Below, one piece after another: positions 55,349-64,000 of a stretch of 64,000 nt of DNA. The notes beneath the pieces were generated by a model, which saw nothing but the letters and a program-made list of their open reading frames with translations, had not been told where the DNA came from and did not search any database. The DNA lies in contig NZ_QFHO01000004.1 in assembly GCF_004920835.1 (NCBI RefSeq), positions 1 through 64,000 on the forward strand, read 5' to 3'. Positions within the stretch are counted from its first letter, which is position 1. Every line of letters begins with the position of its first letter. This DNA comes from Stenotrophomonas maltophilia (GTDB taxonomy: Bacteria; Pseudomonadota; Gammaproteobacteria; Xanthomonadales; Xanthomonadaceae). Position numbers and translations under genes: made by a program.

Positions 55349-56002
55349 TCAGCCACAGCCTTCCACATAATCGACCTGCGGGGTCTGGCCCACCCGCCAC
55401 GCGCCGACCCGGCCGTCCGCACCGAGTGCGAAGTCGACCACCGCACCGCCCTCCTGCGCCGGCCGCACGCGCAGGTGCTGGGCCTTCTCGTCGTACTTGT
55501 CGGGGACGACGTCACCGCGCTCGGGATACAGCACCTGCAACTCGCCCAGGGTCATGCCGACCTTGCCGCCGCCCGGTGCGATGACCGCAGCATTGTGCAC
55601 GTCATAGCGCACCAGCTTGCGGCCTTCGATCATCAGGCGCGGATCTTCGGCATTCTGCGGACGCAGGAAATAGCAGCCATCGTTGTTGTCGTCGACCGGC
55701 AGCGGTTTGCCGGCAGCATCGCTGCCCACGCCCCGCAGCGGCGCGCCGAAGCCGCTGCGGACCTCGGCGATGGCTGCACCGAGCTTCGCGCCGGCGTAGC
55801 CGTCCAGGTGTGCTGGGCTGTCGCTGCGGAGATCATTGGCCGGGCGCGCGGCCAGATCGGGATCGGCGGACTGTGCGGGCCCGGTCGCCGACGCGGTTTC
55901 GGCTGGGGTGTCGCTGCCACTGCCGGCCGCCCCCTGTTTGTCCTGGCCGCCGCAGGCGGTGAGCGAAAGCAGCAACAGACCAGCAATCGGGAGGTGCTTC
56001 AT
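55349..56002 (-). CDS. Lipoprotein of unknown function
   Basis: 217 aa from the ATG at 56002. Signal peptide with lipobox LLLSLTAC puts the lipidated Cys at 17. A low-complexity linker (18-60) leads to a domain with DGYAGAKLGAAIAEVRSGFGAPLRG, CYFLRPQ and VGMTLGELQVLYP, followed by a C-terminal YVEGCG. The repeated 'LG..I.EVR..FG' and 'GMTLGELQ..YP' pattern recalls small SmpA/BamE-like or DUF1131-type folds, but no family was recognised. One Cys pair (CYFL and EGCG) could form a disulfide. Confidence 0.7.
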   Translation of the reverse strand: MKHLPIAGLLLLSLTACGGQDKQGAAGSGSDTPAETASATGPAQSADPDLAARPANDLRSDSPAHLDGYAGAKLGAAIAEVRSGFGAPLRGVGSDAAGKPLPVDDNNDGCYFLRPQNAEDPRLMIEGRKLVRYDVHNAAVIAPGGGKVGMTLGELQVLYPERGDVVPDKYDEKAQHLRVRPAQEGGAVVDFALGADGRVGAWRVGQTPQVDYVEGCG

Positions 56003-56127
56003 CGGTGCGGTTCCCTGGCACGAAGGTGGCTGCACGCTAGCGCAGCACATGTGCAGGTGCTGCATTGTCATCGCCGTTTCATGGCCTTCGTTCAGGCTCG
56101 GCGTGCACCGACTTGGCCGTCCCCTCC

Positions 56128-56655
56128 ATGCAACCGCGTAAGACCGATCTCGCCCGAACCGCGCTGCAGGCCCACCGCGCGCCGCTGGACATGCGCCAGA
56201 GGCGGCTGCTGATCCTGTGCGACGGCCAGCGCAGCATCACCGACTTGACCGGCCTGCTTGGCCCGGAGGCTCCGGCGATGGTCATCCAGCTGGTGCAGGC
56301 GGGCTATCTGAGCACAGGGCCGGCCGCAGCGACGCCCGCCCCCTCCCCCGAAGCCGCTGCCATCTTGCCAGCGCAGGCTGCGGTGCCTGCGACACCGGTC
56401 GAACGCCGCCGCTCGCTGGTGGCCGCGCGCATCTACGTGCTGGGCATCCTGGAGATGCAGCGCCACCCGCAGGCCGCTGCGGTGTTCCGCGACCTGCAGC
56501 AGGCGCGTGCGGAAGACGAAGTGCTGCAGCGGCTGCAGTCAGCGCTGCAGGTGCTGCCCGCGCTGACCTCGGACGGCTACTGCCAGCGCGTACGCCAGCG
56601 CCTGCTGGAAGCGCTGCCGCTGGAGCATTGCGACGCGTTCGCCGAGATGGCGTAA
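56128..56655 (+). CDS. Hypothetical protein with winged-helix-like N-terminus
   Basis: 175 aa from the ATG at 56128. The first 60 residues (DMRQRRLLILCDGQRSITDLTGLLGPEAPAMVIQLVQAGYL) look like a short winged helix as used in some regulatory proteins. An Ala/Pro linker follows, then a helical domain (SLVAARIYVLGILEMQRHPQAAAVFRDLQ...). No DNA-binding role is shown and no family was recognised. It is divergent from the lipoprotein gene. Confidence 0.65.
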   Translation: MQPRKTDLARTALQAHRAPLDMRQRRLLILCDGQRSITDLTGLLGPEAPAMVIQLVQAGYLSTGPAAATPAPSPEAAAILPAQAAVPATPVERRRSLVAARIYVLGILEMQRHPQAAAVFRDLQQARAEDEVLQRLQSALQVLPALTSDGYCQRVRQRLLEALPLEHCDAFAEMA

Positions 56656-56676
56656 CCGCAGGTTCCGACGGCAATC

Positions 56677-56728
56677 ATCCACGCATGGCGTGGATGCGAT
56701 CAGGATCCGTGCCGACCAAGGTCGGCAC
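56677..56728. repeat. Two palindromes of the REP family
   Basis: ATCCACGC-ATG-GCGTGGAT (56677-56695) and GTGCCGACC/GGTCGGCAC (56709-56728). They lie between the hypothetical gene and hmgA, which converge. Confidence 0.8.
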
Positions 56729-56736
56729 CCACCAAG

Positions 56737-58044
56737 CTAGCGGGACGACCGGAAGTTGTTGCGCAGGCCGTTCCAGCACTGCTGGTAATCACCCTGCCGA
56801 TGGCCGGCAGCCAAGGCCTGCGCGGTCGGGCGGATCACCGCGCGGGTCTCGAACATGAAGGCCATGGTGTCCTTGATCACGTCCGGCTTGGACAGGTCTG
56901 CGTTGGAGGCCTTGTCGAAGGTCGGCGCATCCGGGCCGTGGCCGCTCATGCAGTTGTGCAGCGACGCGCCGCCGGGCACGAAGCCTTCGGCCTTGGCGTC
57001 GTAGGCGCCATGCACCAGGCCCATGAACTCGCTGGCGATGTTGCGGTGGAACCACGGCGGGCGGAACGTGTTCTGCGCCACCAGCCAGCGCGGCGGGAAG
57101 ATCGCGAAGTCCATGTTGCTGGTCCCCGGCGTGTCGCTGGGCGAATGCAGCACCAGGAAGATCGACGGGTCCGGATGGTCATGGCTGATCGAGCCGATGG
57201 TGTTGAAGCGGCGCAGGTCGTAGCGGTACGGCGCGTAATTGCCGTGCCAGGCCACCACGTCCAGCGGCGAATGGTCGATCGGCGCGCGCCACAGGCGGCC
57301 TTCGAACTTGGCGATCAGTTCGAAATCACCATCGATATCCTCGAACGCCGCGTGCGGGGTCTCGAAGTCGCGCGGGTTGGCCAGGCCGTTGGAGCCGATC
57401 GGGCCGAGGTCAGGCAGCTTCAGCAGCGCACCGTAGTTCTCGCAGATGTAGCCGCGGCTCGGGCCATCGGGCAGTTCGACGCGGAACCGCACGCCACGCG
57501 GAATCACCGCGATCTGCTGCGGTTCGATCTCGATCACGCCCAGTTCGGTCAGCAGGCGCAGCGCGCCCAGCTGCGGCACGATCAGCAGTTCGCCATCGGC
57601 ATCGTAGAAGTAGCGGCCAACCATGTCGCGGTTGGCGGCGTAGAGGTGGATGCCCACACCGGCATGCGCGTCGGGCGAGCCGCTGCCACCCATCGTGTAC
57701 AGGCCTTCGACGAAGTCGGTCGGCAGTTCCGGCAGCGGCAGCGGGCTCCAGCGCAGCTGGTTCGGCGACGCCGGCTGCGCAGCGAAATCGCACTGCAGCT
57801 GGGACTGCGCGAACGGGGTGAACTCACCATGGGTGACCGCCGGGCGGATCCGGTACAGCCAGCTGCGGCGGTTGCTGCCGCGCGGCGCGGTGAAGGCGGT
57901 GCCGGTCAACTGTTCGGCGTACAGGCCGTGGGCCACCTTCTGCGGCGAGTTCTGCCCGACCGGCAGCGCGCCGGCGACGGCCTCGGTGGCGAATTCGTTG
58001 CCGAAGCCGGACTGGTAGCCGCGGGCGGTGATGGTGGGGGACAT
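56737..58044 (-). CDS. hmgA: Homogentisate 1,2-dioxygenase
   Basis: 435 aa, full length. The iron ligands lie in [12 protein letters not shown] (His), [13 protein letters not shown] (Glu) and [13 protein letters not shown] (His). The start motif [13 protein letters not shown] is diagnostic. The enzyme opens the aromatic ring in tyrosine breakdown. It is about 100 nt downstream of hpd on the same strand. Loss of this gene leads to brown pyomelanin in related bacteria. Confidence 0.96.
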   Translation of the reverse strand: MSPTITARGYQSGFGNEFATEAVAGALPVGQNSPQKVAHGLYAEQLTGTAFTAPRGSNRRSWLYRIRPAVTHGEFTPFAQSQLQCDFAAQPASPNQLRWSPLPLPELPTDFVEGLYTMGGSGSPDAHAGVGIHLYAANRDMVGRYFYDADGELLIVPQLGALRLLTELGVIEIEPQQIAVIPRGVRFRVELPDGPSRGYICENYGALLKLPDLGPIGSNGLANPRDFETPHAAFEDIDGDFELIAKFEGRLWRAPIDHSPLDVVAWHGNYAPYRYDLRRFNTIGSISHDHPDPSIFLVLHSPSDTPGTSNMDFAIFPPRWLVAQNTFRPPWFHRNIASEFMGLVHGAYDAKAEGFVPGGASLHNCMSGHGPDAPTFDKASNADLSKPDVIKDTMAFMFETRAVIRPTAQALAAGHRQGDYQQCWNGLRNNFRSSR

Positions 58045-58080
58045 GGTGGCTCCTGGAACGGCGATGCCGGAACGGATAGC

Positions 58081-58137
58081 AGCCGAGCATGGCTCGGCTC
58101 TACAGATGAGCAGCCGCCGGACGTGGCCCGGCGCTAC
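58081..58137. repeat. Two GTAG palindromes between hpd and hmgA
   Basis: AGCCGAGC-ATG-GCTCGGCT with CTAC (58081-58103) and GCCGGAC...GCCCGGC with CTAC (58116-58137). Both point the same way. They lie inside what is probably one transcript and could uncouple the levels of the two mRNAs. Confidence 0.83.
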
Positions 58138-58146
58138 CGATGAACG

Positions 58147-59259
58147 TTACAGCACGCCGCGGCGGATCTGGTCGCGCTCGATGCTTTCGAACAGCGCGGT
58201 GAAGTTGCCTTCGCCAAAGCCTTCGTTGCCCTTGCGCTGGATGATCTCGAAGAAGATCGGGCCGATGCAGTTCTGGGTGAAGATCTGCAGCAGCTTGCGC
58301 TGGTGGGTTTCCGGATCGGCATCGATCAGGATCTTGTTCTTCGCCAGGCGCGCCACGTCTTCACCGTGGTTCGGCACGCGCTGGTCGATCACGTCGAAGT
58401 AGGTCTCCGGCGTATCGAGGAAGTCCACGCCCTGCGCGCGCATCGCTTCGACGGTCTCGTAGATGTTCTCGGTGAAGCAGGCGATGTGCTGGATGCCCTC
58501 TCCCTTGTAAGCGTCCAGGTACTCGTTGATCTGGCTCTTCGGGTCGGACGATTCGTTCAGCGGGATGCGCACGATGCCGTCCGGCGCGGTCATCGCCTTG
58601 GACACCAGGCCGGTCTTCAAGCCCTTGATGTCGAAGTAGCGGATCTCGCGGAAATTGAACAGACGCTCGTAGTAGTCCGACCACTGCTGCATGTTGCCGA
58701 AGTACAGGTTGTGGGTCAGGTGGTCGATGAAGGTCAGGCCGAAGCCCACCGGGTGCAGGTCGGCACCGGCGATCAACTCATAGTCGCCGTCGAAGATGCT
58801 GCCGGCGCTGCCATAGCGGTCGACCAGGTACAGCATGCAGTCGCCGATGCCCTTGATGACCGGGGCATTGACCGCCTTGCTGTCCGGCTTGAAGGCGATG
58901 GCTTCGGCGCCGTTGCCCAGCGCGGTCTGGTAGACCTCCTGGCCCGGCTTCTTGAAGCGGATGGCGAAGCCGCAGGCACACGGACCGTGCTTTTCGGCGA
59001 AGTCGGCGGCGAACGAATCGGGGTCTTCATTGACCAGGAAGTTGACGTCACCCTGGCGATAGACGGTAATCGGACGCTGCTTGTGCTTGAGCACCGCGCT
59101 GAAGCCCATCTTCCGGAAGTACTCGTGCAGCTCCTGGCCACGGCCGGCCGGGGCGGCGAATTCGACGAACTCGAAGCCGTCGATGCCCATCGGGTTCTCG
59201 AAGGTGGTGACCTGCATGCCGGGGTTGGGATGCGAGGCGGTCGGGACTGCGGTATTCAT
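58147..59259 (-). CDS. hpd: 4-hydroxyphenylpyruvate dioxygenase
   Basis: 370 aa with two VOC domains. Iron ligands are visible as His in DHLTHNL, His in IQHIACF and Glu in FFEIIQRKGNEGFGEGN. The product is homogentisate, the substrate of HmgA. The promoter faces the MarR gene: TTGCTG and TATAAG with a 17-nt spacer (59375 to 59347 on the minus strand). Confidence 0.96.
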   Translation of the reverse strand: MNTAVPTASHPNPGMQVTTFENPMGIDGFEFVEFAAPAGRGQELHEYFRKMGFSAVLKHKQRPITVYRQGDVNFLVNEDPDSFAADFAEKHGPCACGFAIRFKKPGQEVYQTALGNGAEAIAFKPDSKAVNAPVIKGIGDCMLYLVDRYGSAGSIFDGDYELIAGADLHPVGFGLTFIDHLTHNLYFGNMQQWSDYYERLFNFREIRYFDIKGLKTGLVSKAMTAPDGIVRIPLNESSDPKSQINEYLDAYKGEGIQHIACFTENIYETVEAMRAQGVDFLDTPETYFDVIDQRVPNHGEDVARLAKNKILIDADPETHQRKLLQIFTQNCIGPIFFEIIQRKGNEGFGEGNFTALFESIERDQIRRGVL

Positions 59260-59304
59260 GGCGTGGCTCCGAATCGGTACCGCATCGGTACAAACCAGGT
59301 GCGG

Positions 59305-59375
59305 GCAGGTAGGGACCCGGCGAGAATGCAGGGTCTGGACCTACCCCTTATAGTTACACTTGAAACCACCAGCAA
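59305..59375 (-). promoter_or_regulatory. hpd promoter and likely MarR operator
   Basis: Minus-strand -35 TTGCTG (59370-59375) and -10 TATAAG (59347-59352), 17-nt spacer. An imperfect palindrome GTTACACTTGAAAC (10 of 14 positions symmetric) fills the spacer, where a repressor would block transcription. GGTAGG...CCTACC (59310-59345) is a further candidate. Confidence 0.55.
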
Positions 59376-59388
59376 GGTGCACCGCAAC

Positions 59389-59883
59389 ATGAGCCCCGCC
59401 GATCCCGTTTCGACCCGCCTGCGTTCCTCGCACGTCCTGCTCGACCTGGAACAGTTCCTGCCTTACCGGCTGAGCGTGCTGTCCAACCGGGTCAGCGGCA
59501 ACATCGCCAAGCTATACGGCGATCGTTACGGTCTGGCGATCCCCGAATGGCGGGTGATCACCATCCTGGCGCTGTACCCGGGTTCCTCGGCCAGCGAGGT
59601 CTCCGACCGCACGGCGATGGACAAGGTGGCGGTCAGCCGCGCCGTGGCCCGCCTGCTGGAGCGTGGCTTCATCAAGCGCGAGACCCATGGCGACGACCGC
59701 CGTCGCTCGGTGCTGGCGCTGTCGGCAGCCGGCTTCGAGGTGTACGAGACCATTGCGCCGATGGTGATCGAGATCACCCGCAAGCTGATGTCGGTGCTGA
59801 GCGAGGAGGAGGAGCAGGTGCTGGAGAAGCTGATCCTGCGCCTGGCCGGCGACGGCCTGGAGCGGATGGGCGAAGGGGTCTGA
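59389..59883 (+). CDS. MarR-family regulator of tyrosine catabolism (HppR-like)
   Basis: 164 aa from the ATG at 59389, with AAGG upstream. The winged helix lies at about 50-105 (GLAIPEWRVITILALYPGSSASEVSDRTAMDKVAVSRAVARLLERGFI) with the wing RETHGDDRRRSVLAL. Divergence from hpd-hmgA and the overlap of control regions suggest it represses those genes and senses a pathway intermediate such as homogentisate. Confidence 0.87.
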   Translation: MSPADPVSTRLRSSHVLLDLEQFLPYRLSVLSNRVSGNIAKLYGDRYGLAIPEWRVITILALYPGSSASEVSDRTAMDKVAVSRAVARLLERGFIKRETHGDDRRRSVLALSAAGFEVYETIAPMVIEITRKLMSVLSEEEEQVLEKLILRLAGDGLERMGEGV

Positions 59884-59892
59884 AAGAAAAAG

Positions 59893-59964
59893 GGGACGGA
59901 GGGGATCAAGTCGTTTTGGGCACAACTGTGCTGATTGCGGCTTTATCCCCTCTGTCCCTTTTTT
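59893..59964. terminator. Bidirectional terminator, GGACGGAGGG family
   Basis: GGGACGGAGGGGAT (59893-59906) pairs with ATCCCCTCTGTCCC (59945-59958) with one mismatch; a T-run follows on the plus strand and an A-run precedes on the left. It separates the convergent MarR and hypothetical genes. The sequence is related to the repeat at 45103. Confidence 0.75.
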
Positions 59965-59971
59965 CCGCGCC

Positions 59972-61111
59972 TCAGCTCAGATGCTTGCGGCGTGCATGGA
60001 TCCACGGCACGGCCAGCGCGGCGATGGCACCACCTGCAAAACCGAGTGACGCAGCAACCGTGGCCGCTTCGACCGCCCCTGGCAGCGCCAGTGCCGCAGC
60101 CACCAAGAGCAGCGACGGCAGGCCGACGAAGGTGCCGAGGAAGAAGTGCCAGCGCGGCGACCAGGTGTTGAGCTGCAGCAGGCTGACCGGCTGCCAGGCG
60201 TCGGATGCGGCGTCCTCGGCGATCTTCGCTACCGCCTTGCCCAGGTCTACTTCCGGCAGCGCGCGCCCCTGCCGTGCGGTCGCCAGCAGCTCGGCCACGG
60301 CCTCCACCGGCGGAAAGCTGGACGGCCACGCCACCGGCGCCGGCACGCCGTAGGCGGTCATCAGCGGCACGCTCAGCCACGGCGCCACCAACGGGCGCAT
60401 GCGGCGTCGGCCATGCACGCACCAGATCTGTGGCTGGCCATGGGCGGTGACGCTGTACAGCGCCAGCTCACCCGCTGGCGGGTAGCCAAGCATGGTCACC
60501 CGCGCCGCCAGGCTGTCCTGGCCCATCGCGCGCAGGAATCCAGGACGGCTGCGTCCCTCCTGCATCCACGCCAGGCCGAGTGCACCCACCAGATACGCCT
60601 CGGCCACGTCCTTGCTGCCGGCAGTGGCGCGCTCATCACTGGCCAGGTACCAGGCCAGCGATTTCGGTTCGGAGACATCGTCCAGGCCCCAGCGGCTGTC
60701 ATCGCCCAGCACGTGGCGCACCGGCAGGCGCGCCGGCGCGGTTTCGCCACGTTCGCCCGGCTGCAGGAACGGCAGTACGCCCTGGATGAAGGTGGACAGT
60801 TCGATGGCCCGCACGCCATGGCCCTGCCATTCCGGCGGCAGCAACCCGGCCAGCTGGCCTTCGGCAGCCAGCGCATCCAGCCGCGCTTTCTGCTCGACCA
60901 GCCTTTGCACCGCCCCCTTCAGCACCACGTTGTCGGGCAGCGCGATCTGCGGCAGGCGGTGGCGCGGTGGTGTCAGTTCAACGGTGTTCTCGCCGGTACC
61001 ATCGTCATCGAGCAGCACTTCCTGCGCCGGCAGGCTCACGCCCTCATCTGCTCCGCTCTCGGCCAATGCGCTGGCAGGTTCGGGCAATCGTTCGGCGTGG
61101 TCGCTGTGCAT
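59972..61111 (-). CDS. Hypothetical membrane protein
   Basis: 379 aa, taken from the ATG at 61111 behind GGAACG; 61132 is an alternative start. An acidic, low-complexity lead (1-50) and a soluble domain (about 60-300) are followed by two C-terminal membrane helices (FFLGTFVGLPSLLLVAAALALPG; AATVAASLGFAGGAIAALAVPWI) and a basic end (HARRKHLS). Segments such as SLAWYLASDERATAGSKDVAEAYLVGALGLAWM were not matched to any known family. It has no functional hint from neighbours. Confidence 0.7.
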   Translation of the reverse strand: MHSDHAERLPEPASALAESGADEGVSLPAQEVLLDDDGTGENTVELTPPRHRLPQIALPDNVVLKGAVQRLVEQKARLDALAAEGQLAGLLPPEWQGHGVRAIELSTFIQGVLPFLQPGERGETAPARLPVRHVLGDDSRWGLDDVSEPKSLAWYLASDERATAGSKDVAEAYLVGALGLAWMQEGRSRPGFLRAMGQDSLAARVTMLGYPPAGELALYSVTAHGQPQIWCVHGRRRMRPLVAPWLSVPLMTAYGVPAPVAWPSSFPPVEAVAELLATARQGRALPEVDLGKAVAKIAEDAASDAWQPVSLLQLNTWSPRWHFFLGTFVGLPSLLLVAAALALPGAVEAATVAASLGFAGGAIAALAVPWIHARRKHLS

Positions 61112-61225
61112 GGGCGTTCCGGTAGGTTGCATCGACGGGACGTCGACTGAAGTCCTTGCCGGTAACGGCGTGCACGCAGTGAAATTGAGACACCGATTCG
61201 GAGAGTGTGACGGCGCGCGCAATAG

Positions 61226-61337
61226 ATCCACGCCATGCGTGGATGCACGTCTGTGCCGACCAACGGTTGGCACCCACCAGAGCCTGCTGACCAGCAGGTG
61301 GCACCCAGCCAGGTTGCCGGCCAGCGGCCGGCACTAC
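61226..61337. repeat. REP palindromes between the hypothetical and thioredoxin-like genes
   Basis: ATCCACGCC...GCGTGGAT (61226-61244), GTGCCGACC/GGTTGGCAC (61253-61273), a CCTGCTG/CAGCAGG hairpin, and TGCCGGCC...GGCA-CTAC (61315-61337). The TAG stop of the thioredoxin-like gene (61334-61336, minus strand) lies in the final GTAG. Confidence 0.83.
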
Positions 61338-61933
61338 CGGTCAGGTGCCCACTGCTTGAGGAAGGCGCTCACTCGGGCAGGCTGGAAAGCTTCGCCCCTG
61401 CGCAGCTCACCAGTCGCCTGCGATACCAGCAGTCCACCATCGGCATCGAGCACCAGCAGGTACGGGTAGTCGCGTTCCATCATCGGGAACTGGGCAAAAA
61501 AGGCGGTGTTGGGCTGTTCGTCACTGGCGTTGATCTTCACCCACACGTAGTGGGCATCGCGGAAGCGGCGCAGGTCGCCGTTGCCTTCCACCAGTTCGTC
61601 CAGCGCATGGCAGCGCTCGCAGGCGGCGTTGCCGACCTCGAGCAGGATGCGCTTCTTGCCGCGCTGGGCTTCCACCTTGGCGGTGGCCAGGTCATTGGCC
61701 GGGTCGCGGGCCGGGTCGAACTGTGCACCGAGCCCGGCGATGGCGGCGATGTCCGCCGCCACCGGGGTGTTGCCCGAGGCCACCGGTTCGCTGGGGTCAG
61801 CGACCGGTGGCTCGGTGGGTCGGGTATCCAGGGGCTGCGTAGGCTCGGCGGCTGCAGGCGGTTGCGGTTGGGAACAGGCGCCGATCAGCGCCGCACAGAC
61901 CACCGCTACCGCAGTACCGAGCTTGCTACGCAT
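61334..61933 (-). CDS. Thioredoxin-fold lipoprotein
   Basis: 199 aa. Lipobox LIGAC puts the lipidated Cys at 20. A Pro-rich linker (21-60) precedes a thioredoxin-like domain with a CERC redox pair (in GNAACERCHALDE), followed by FRDAHYVWVKIN and the cis-Pro region DYPYLLVLDADG. The layout matches periplasmic thioredoxin_7-type proteins, probably a disulfide reductase or isomerase. The upstream neighbour, a POT transporter, is 19 nt away on the same strand. Confidence 0.85.
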   Translation of the reverse strand: MRSKLGTAVAVVCAALIGACSQPQPPAAAEPTQPLDTRPTEPPVADPSEPVASGNTPVAADIAAIAGLGAQFDPARDPANDLATAKVEAQRGKKRILLEVGNAACERCHALDELVEGNGDLRRFRDAHYVWVKINASDEQPNTAFFAQFPMMERDYPYLLVLDADGGLLVSQATGELRRGEAFQPARVSAFLKQWAPDR

Positions 61934-61952
61934 GCCTTCTACCCTCTCATCA

Positions 61953-63452
<1,500 letters not shown>

Positions 63453-63632
63453 GCGGATTTCCTGGTTCGGTGGATGACGAGCACGTCCGATGTGCAGTGG
63501 AGCAACGCGCGAGGATCACCGACTTCTGGCGTTCACGTCAAATACACGCCGTTTGAGGCAGGTGCCGGCCTGCTCGCTGAACTTGCATCTGAAACGATCC
63601 AGCCGCCGGCCGGGAACCAAGCTGAATGGGAG

Positions 63633-64000
63633 TCAGGCCAGATCGGCCGGGGGTGCGGCCTGCAGGCTGGTGCGCACCTGGAACAGTTCGGGGAAAAAGG
63701 TCAGATCCAGCGCCTTGGCCAGGAAACCGACACCGGACGAGCCGCCCGTGCCGCGCTTGAAGCCGATCACCCGCATCACCGTACGCATGTGGCGGAAGCG
63801 CCAGAGCTGGAAGGCGGTCTCCAGGTCCACCAGGTCCTCGCACAGCGAATACTCGCGCCAGTAGCGATCGGTGTCCTGGTAGATGCGTTCGAAGACCGGC
63901 TGCAGTGCGTCATCGGCCACATGCGGCTGGGTCCAGTCGTGGGCCTCGTACACCGCCGGGACGGCGTGGCCGAAACGGGTCAGGTACTTCAGGAATTCCT
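63633..64000 (-). CDS. kynA: Tryptophan 2,3-dioxygenase, C-terminal part
   Basis: The gene runs off the window; about 122 C-terminal residues are visible. [14 protein letters not shown], then [60 protein letters not shown], matches the haem-binding core of TDO (haem His in RFRHM). It starts tryptophan breakdown by the kynurenine route. Confidence 0.93.
   Translation of the reverse strand, partial: EFLKYLTRFGHAVPAVYEAHDWTQPHVADDALQPVFERIYQDTDRYWREYSLCEDLVDLETAFQLWRFRHMRTVMRVIGFKRGTGGSSGVGFLAKALDLTFFPELFQVRTSLQAAPPADLA

Overview
The window is about 64 kb of gene-dense, GC-rich chromosome from a member of the Stenotrophomonas maltophilia complex (Xanthomonadaceae). The evidence is a Clp-type CRP homologue, a SmeIJK-like efflux operon, an XVIPCD-tailed type IV secretion effector, Xanthomonadales gene order around trp, clp and speD, and many short palindromes with a GTAG head that match the SMAG repeats of this species. 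No phage, integron or CRISPR array is visible. All protein calls are by eye from motifs and gene order.

Layout. 0.3-9.6 kb: secreted M20 amidohydrolase, then a membrane fusion protein and two tandem RND pumps (smeIJK-like). 9.9-18.4 kb: TonB-dependent siderophore receptor behind a Fur-like box, FUSC membrane protein, short-chain dehydrogenase, an LplT-PlsC fusion, two CD225 proteins and a DUF2752 protein. 18.8-23.3 kb: ampE, nudC, erpA, bactofilin, DUF6776 and DUF4126 proteins. 23.3-27.4 kb: a receiver protein with degenerate GGDEF and EAL domains, coupled to a hybrid histidine kinase. 27.4-31.3 kb: bfr, bfd, rppH, tRNA-Met, tRNA-Gln, rpsI-rplM, coq7. 31.3-34.2 kb: SMR exporter, speD, clp, TSUP transporter. 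34.4-39.9 kb: trpE, a SIMPL protein, trpG, trpD, trpC and a HAD phosphatase, all on the minus strand. 40.1-43.4 kb: a lipase with a C-terminal XVIPCD secretion domain and a divergent ankyrin-repeat lipoprotein, a likely antibacterial T4SS effector and immunity pair. 43.4-47.9 kb: lipid kinase, a GGA-rich sRNA candidate, GNAT, rpe, J-domain protein, purC, Mpo1-like protein. 48.2-54.2 kb: a six-gene Mrp Na+/H+ antiporter operon with A and B fused. 54.3-64 kb: Na+/Ca2+ exchanger, lipoproteins, hmgA and hpd with a divergent MarR regulator, thioredoxin-like lipoprotein, POT peptide transporter, and kynA cut by the window end.

Themes. Ion and drug homeostasis (RND, SMR, Mrp, CaCA), iron handling (receptor, bfr/bfd, erpA) and aromatic amino acid turnover (trp synthesis, tyrosine and tryptophan breakdown) dominate. 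The points most worth a second look are the XVIPCD lipase with its ankyrin lipoprotein; a GGA-rich sRNA candidate with its own terminator; GTAG palindromes that supply stop codons of three genes and encode an interdomain linker of the histidine kinase; and a second, larger dispersed repeat with a 27-nt conserved core.
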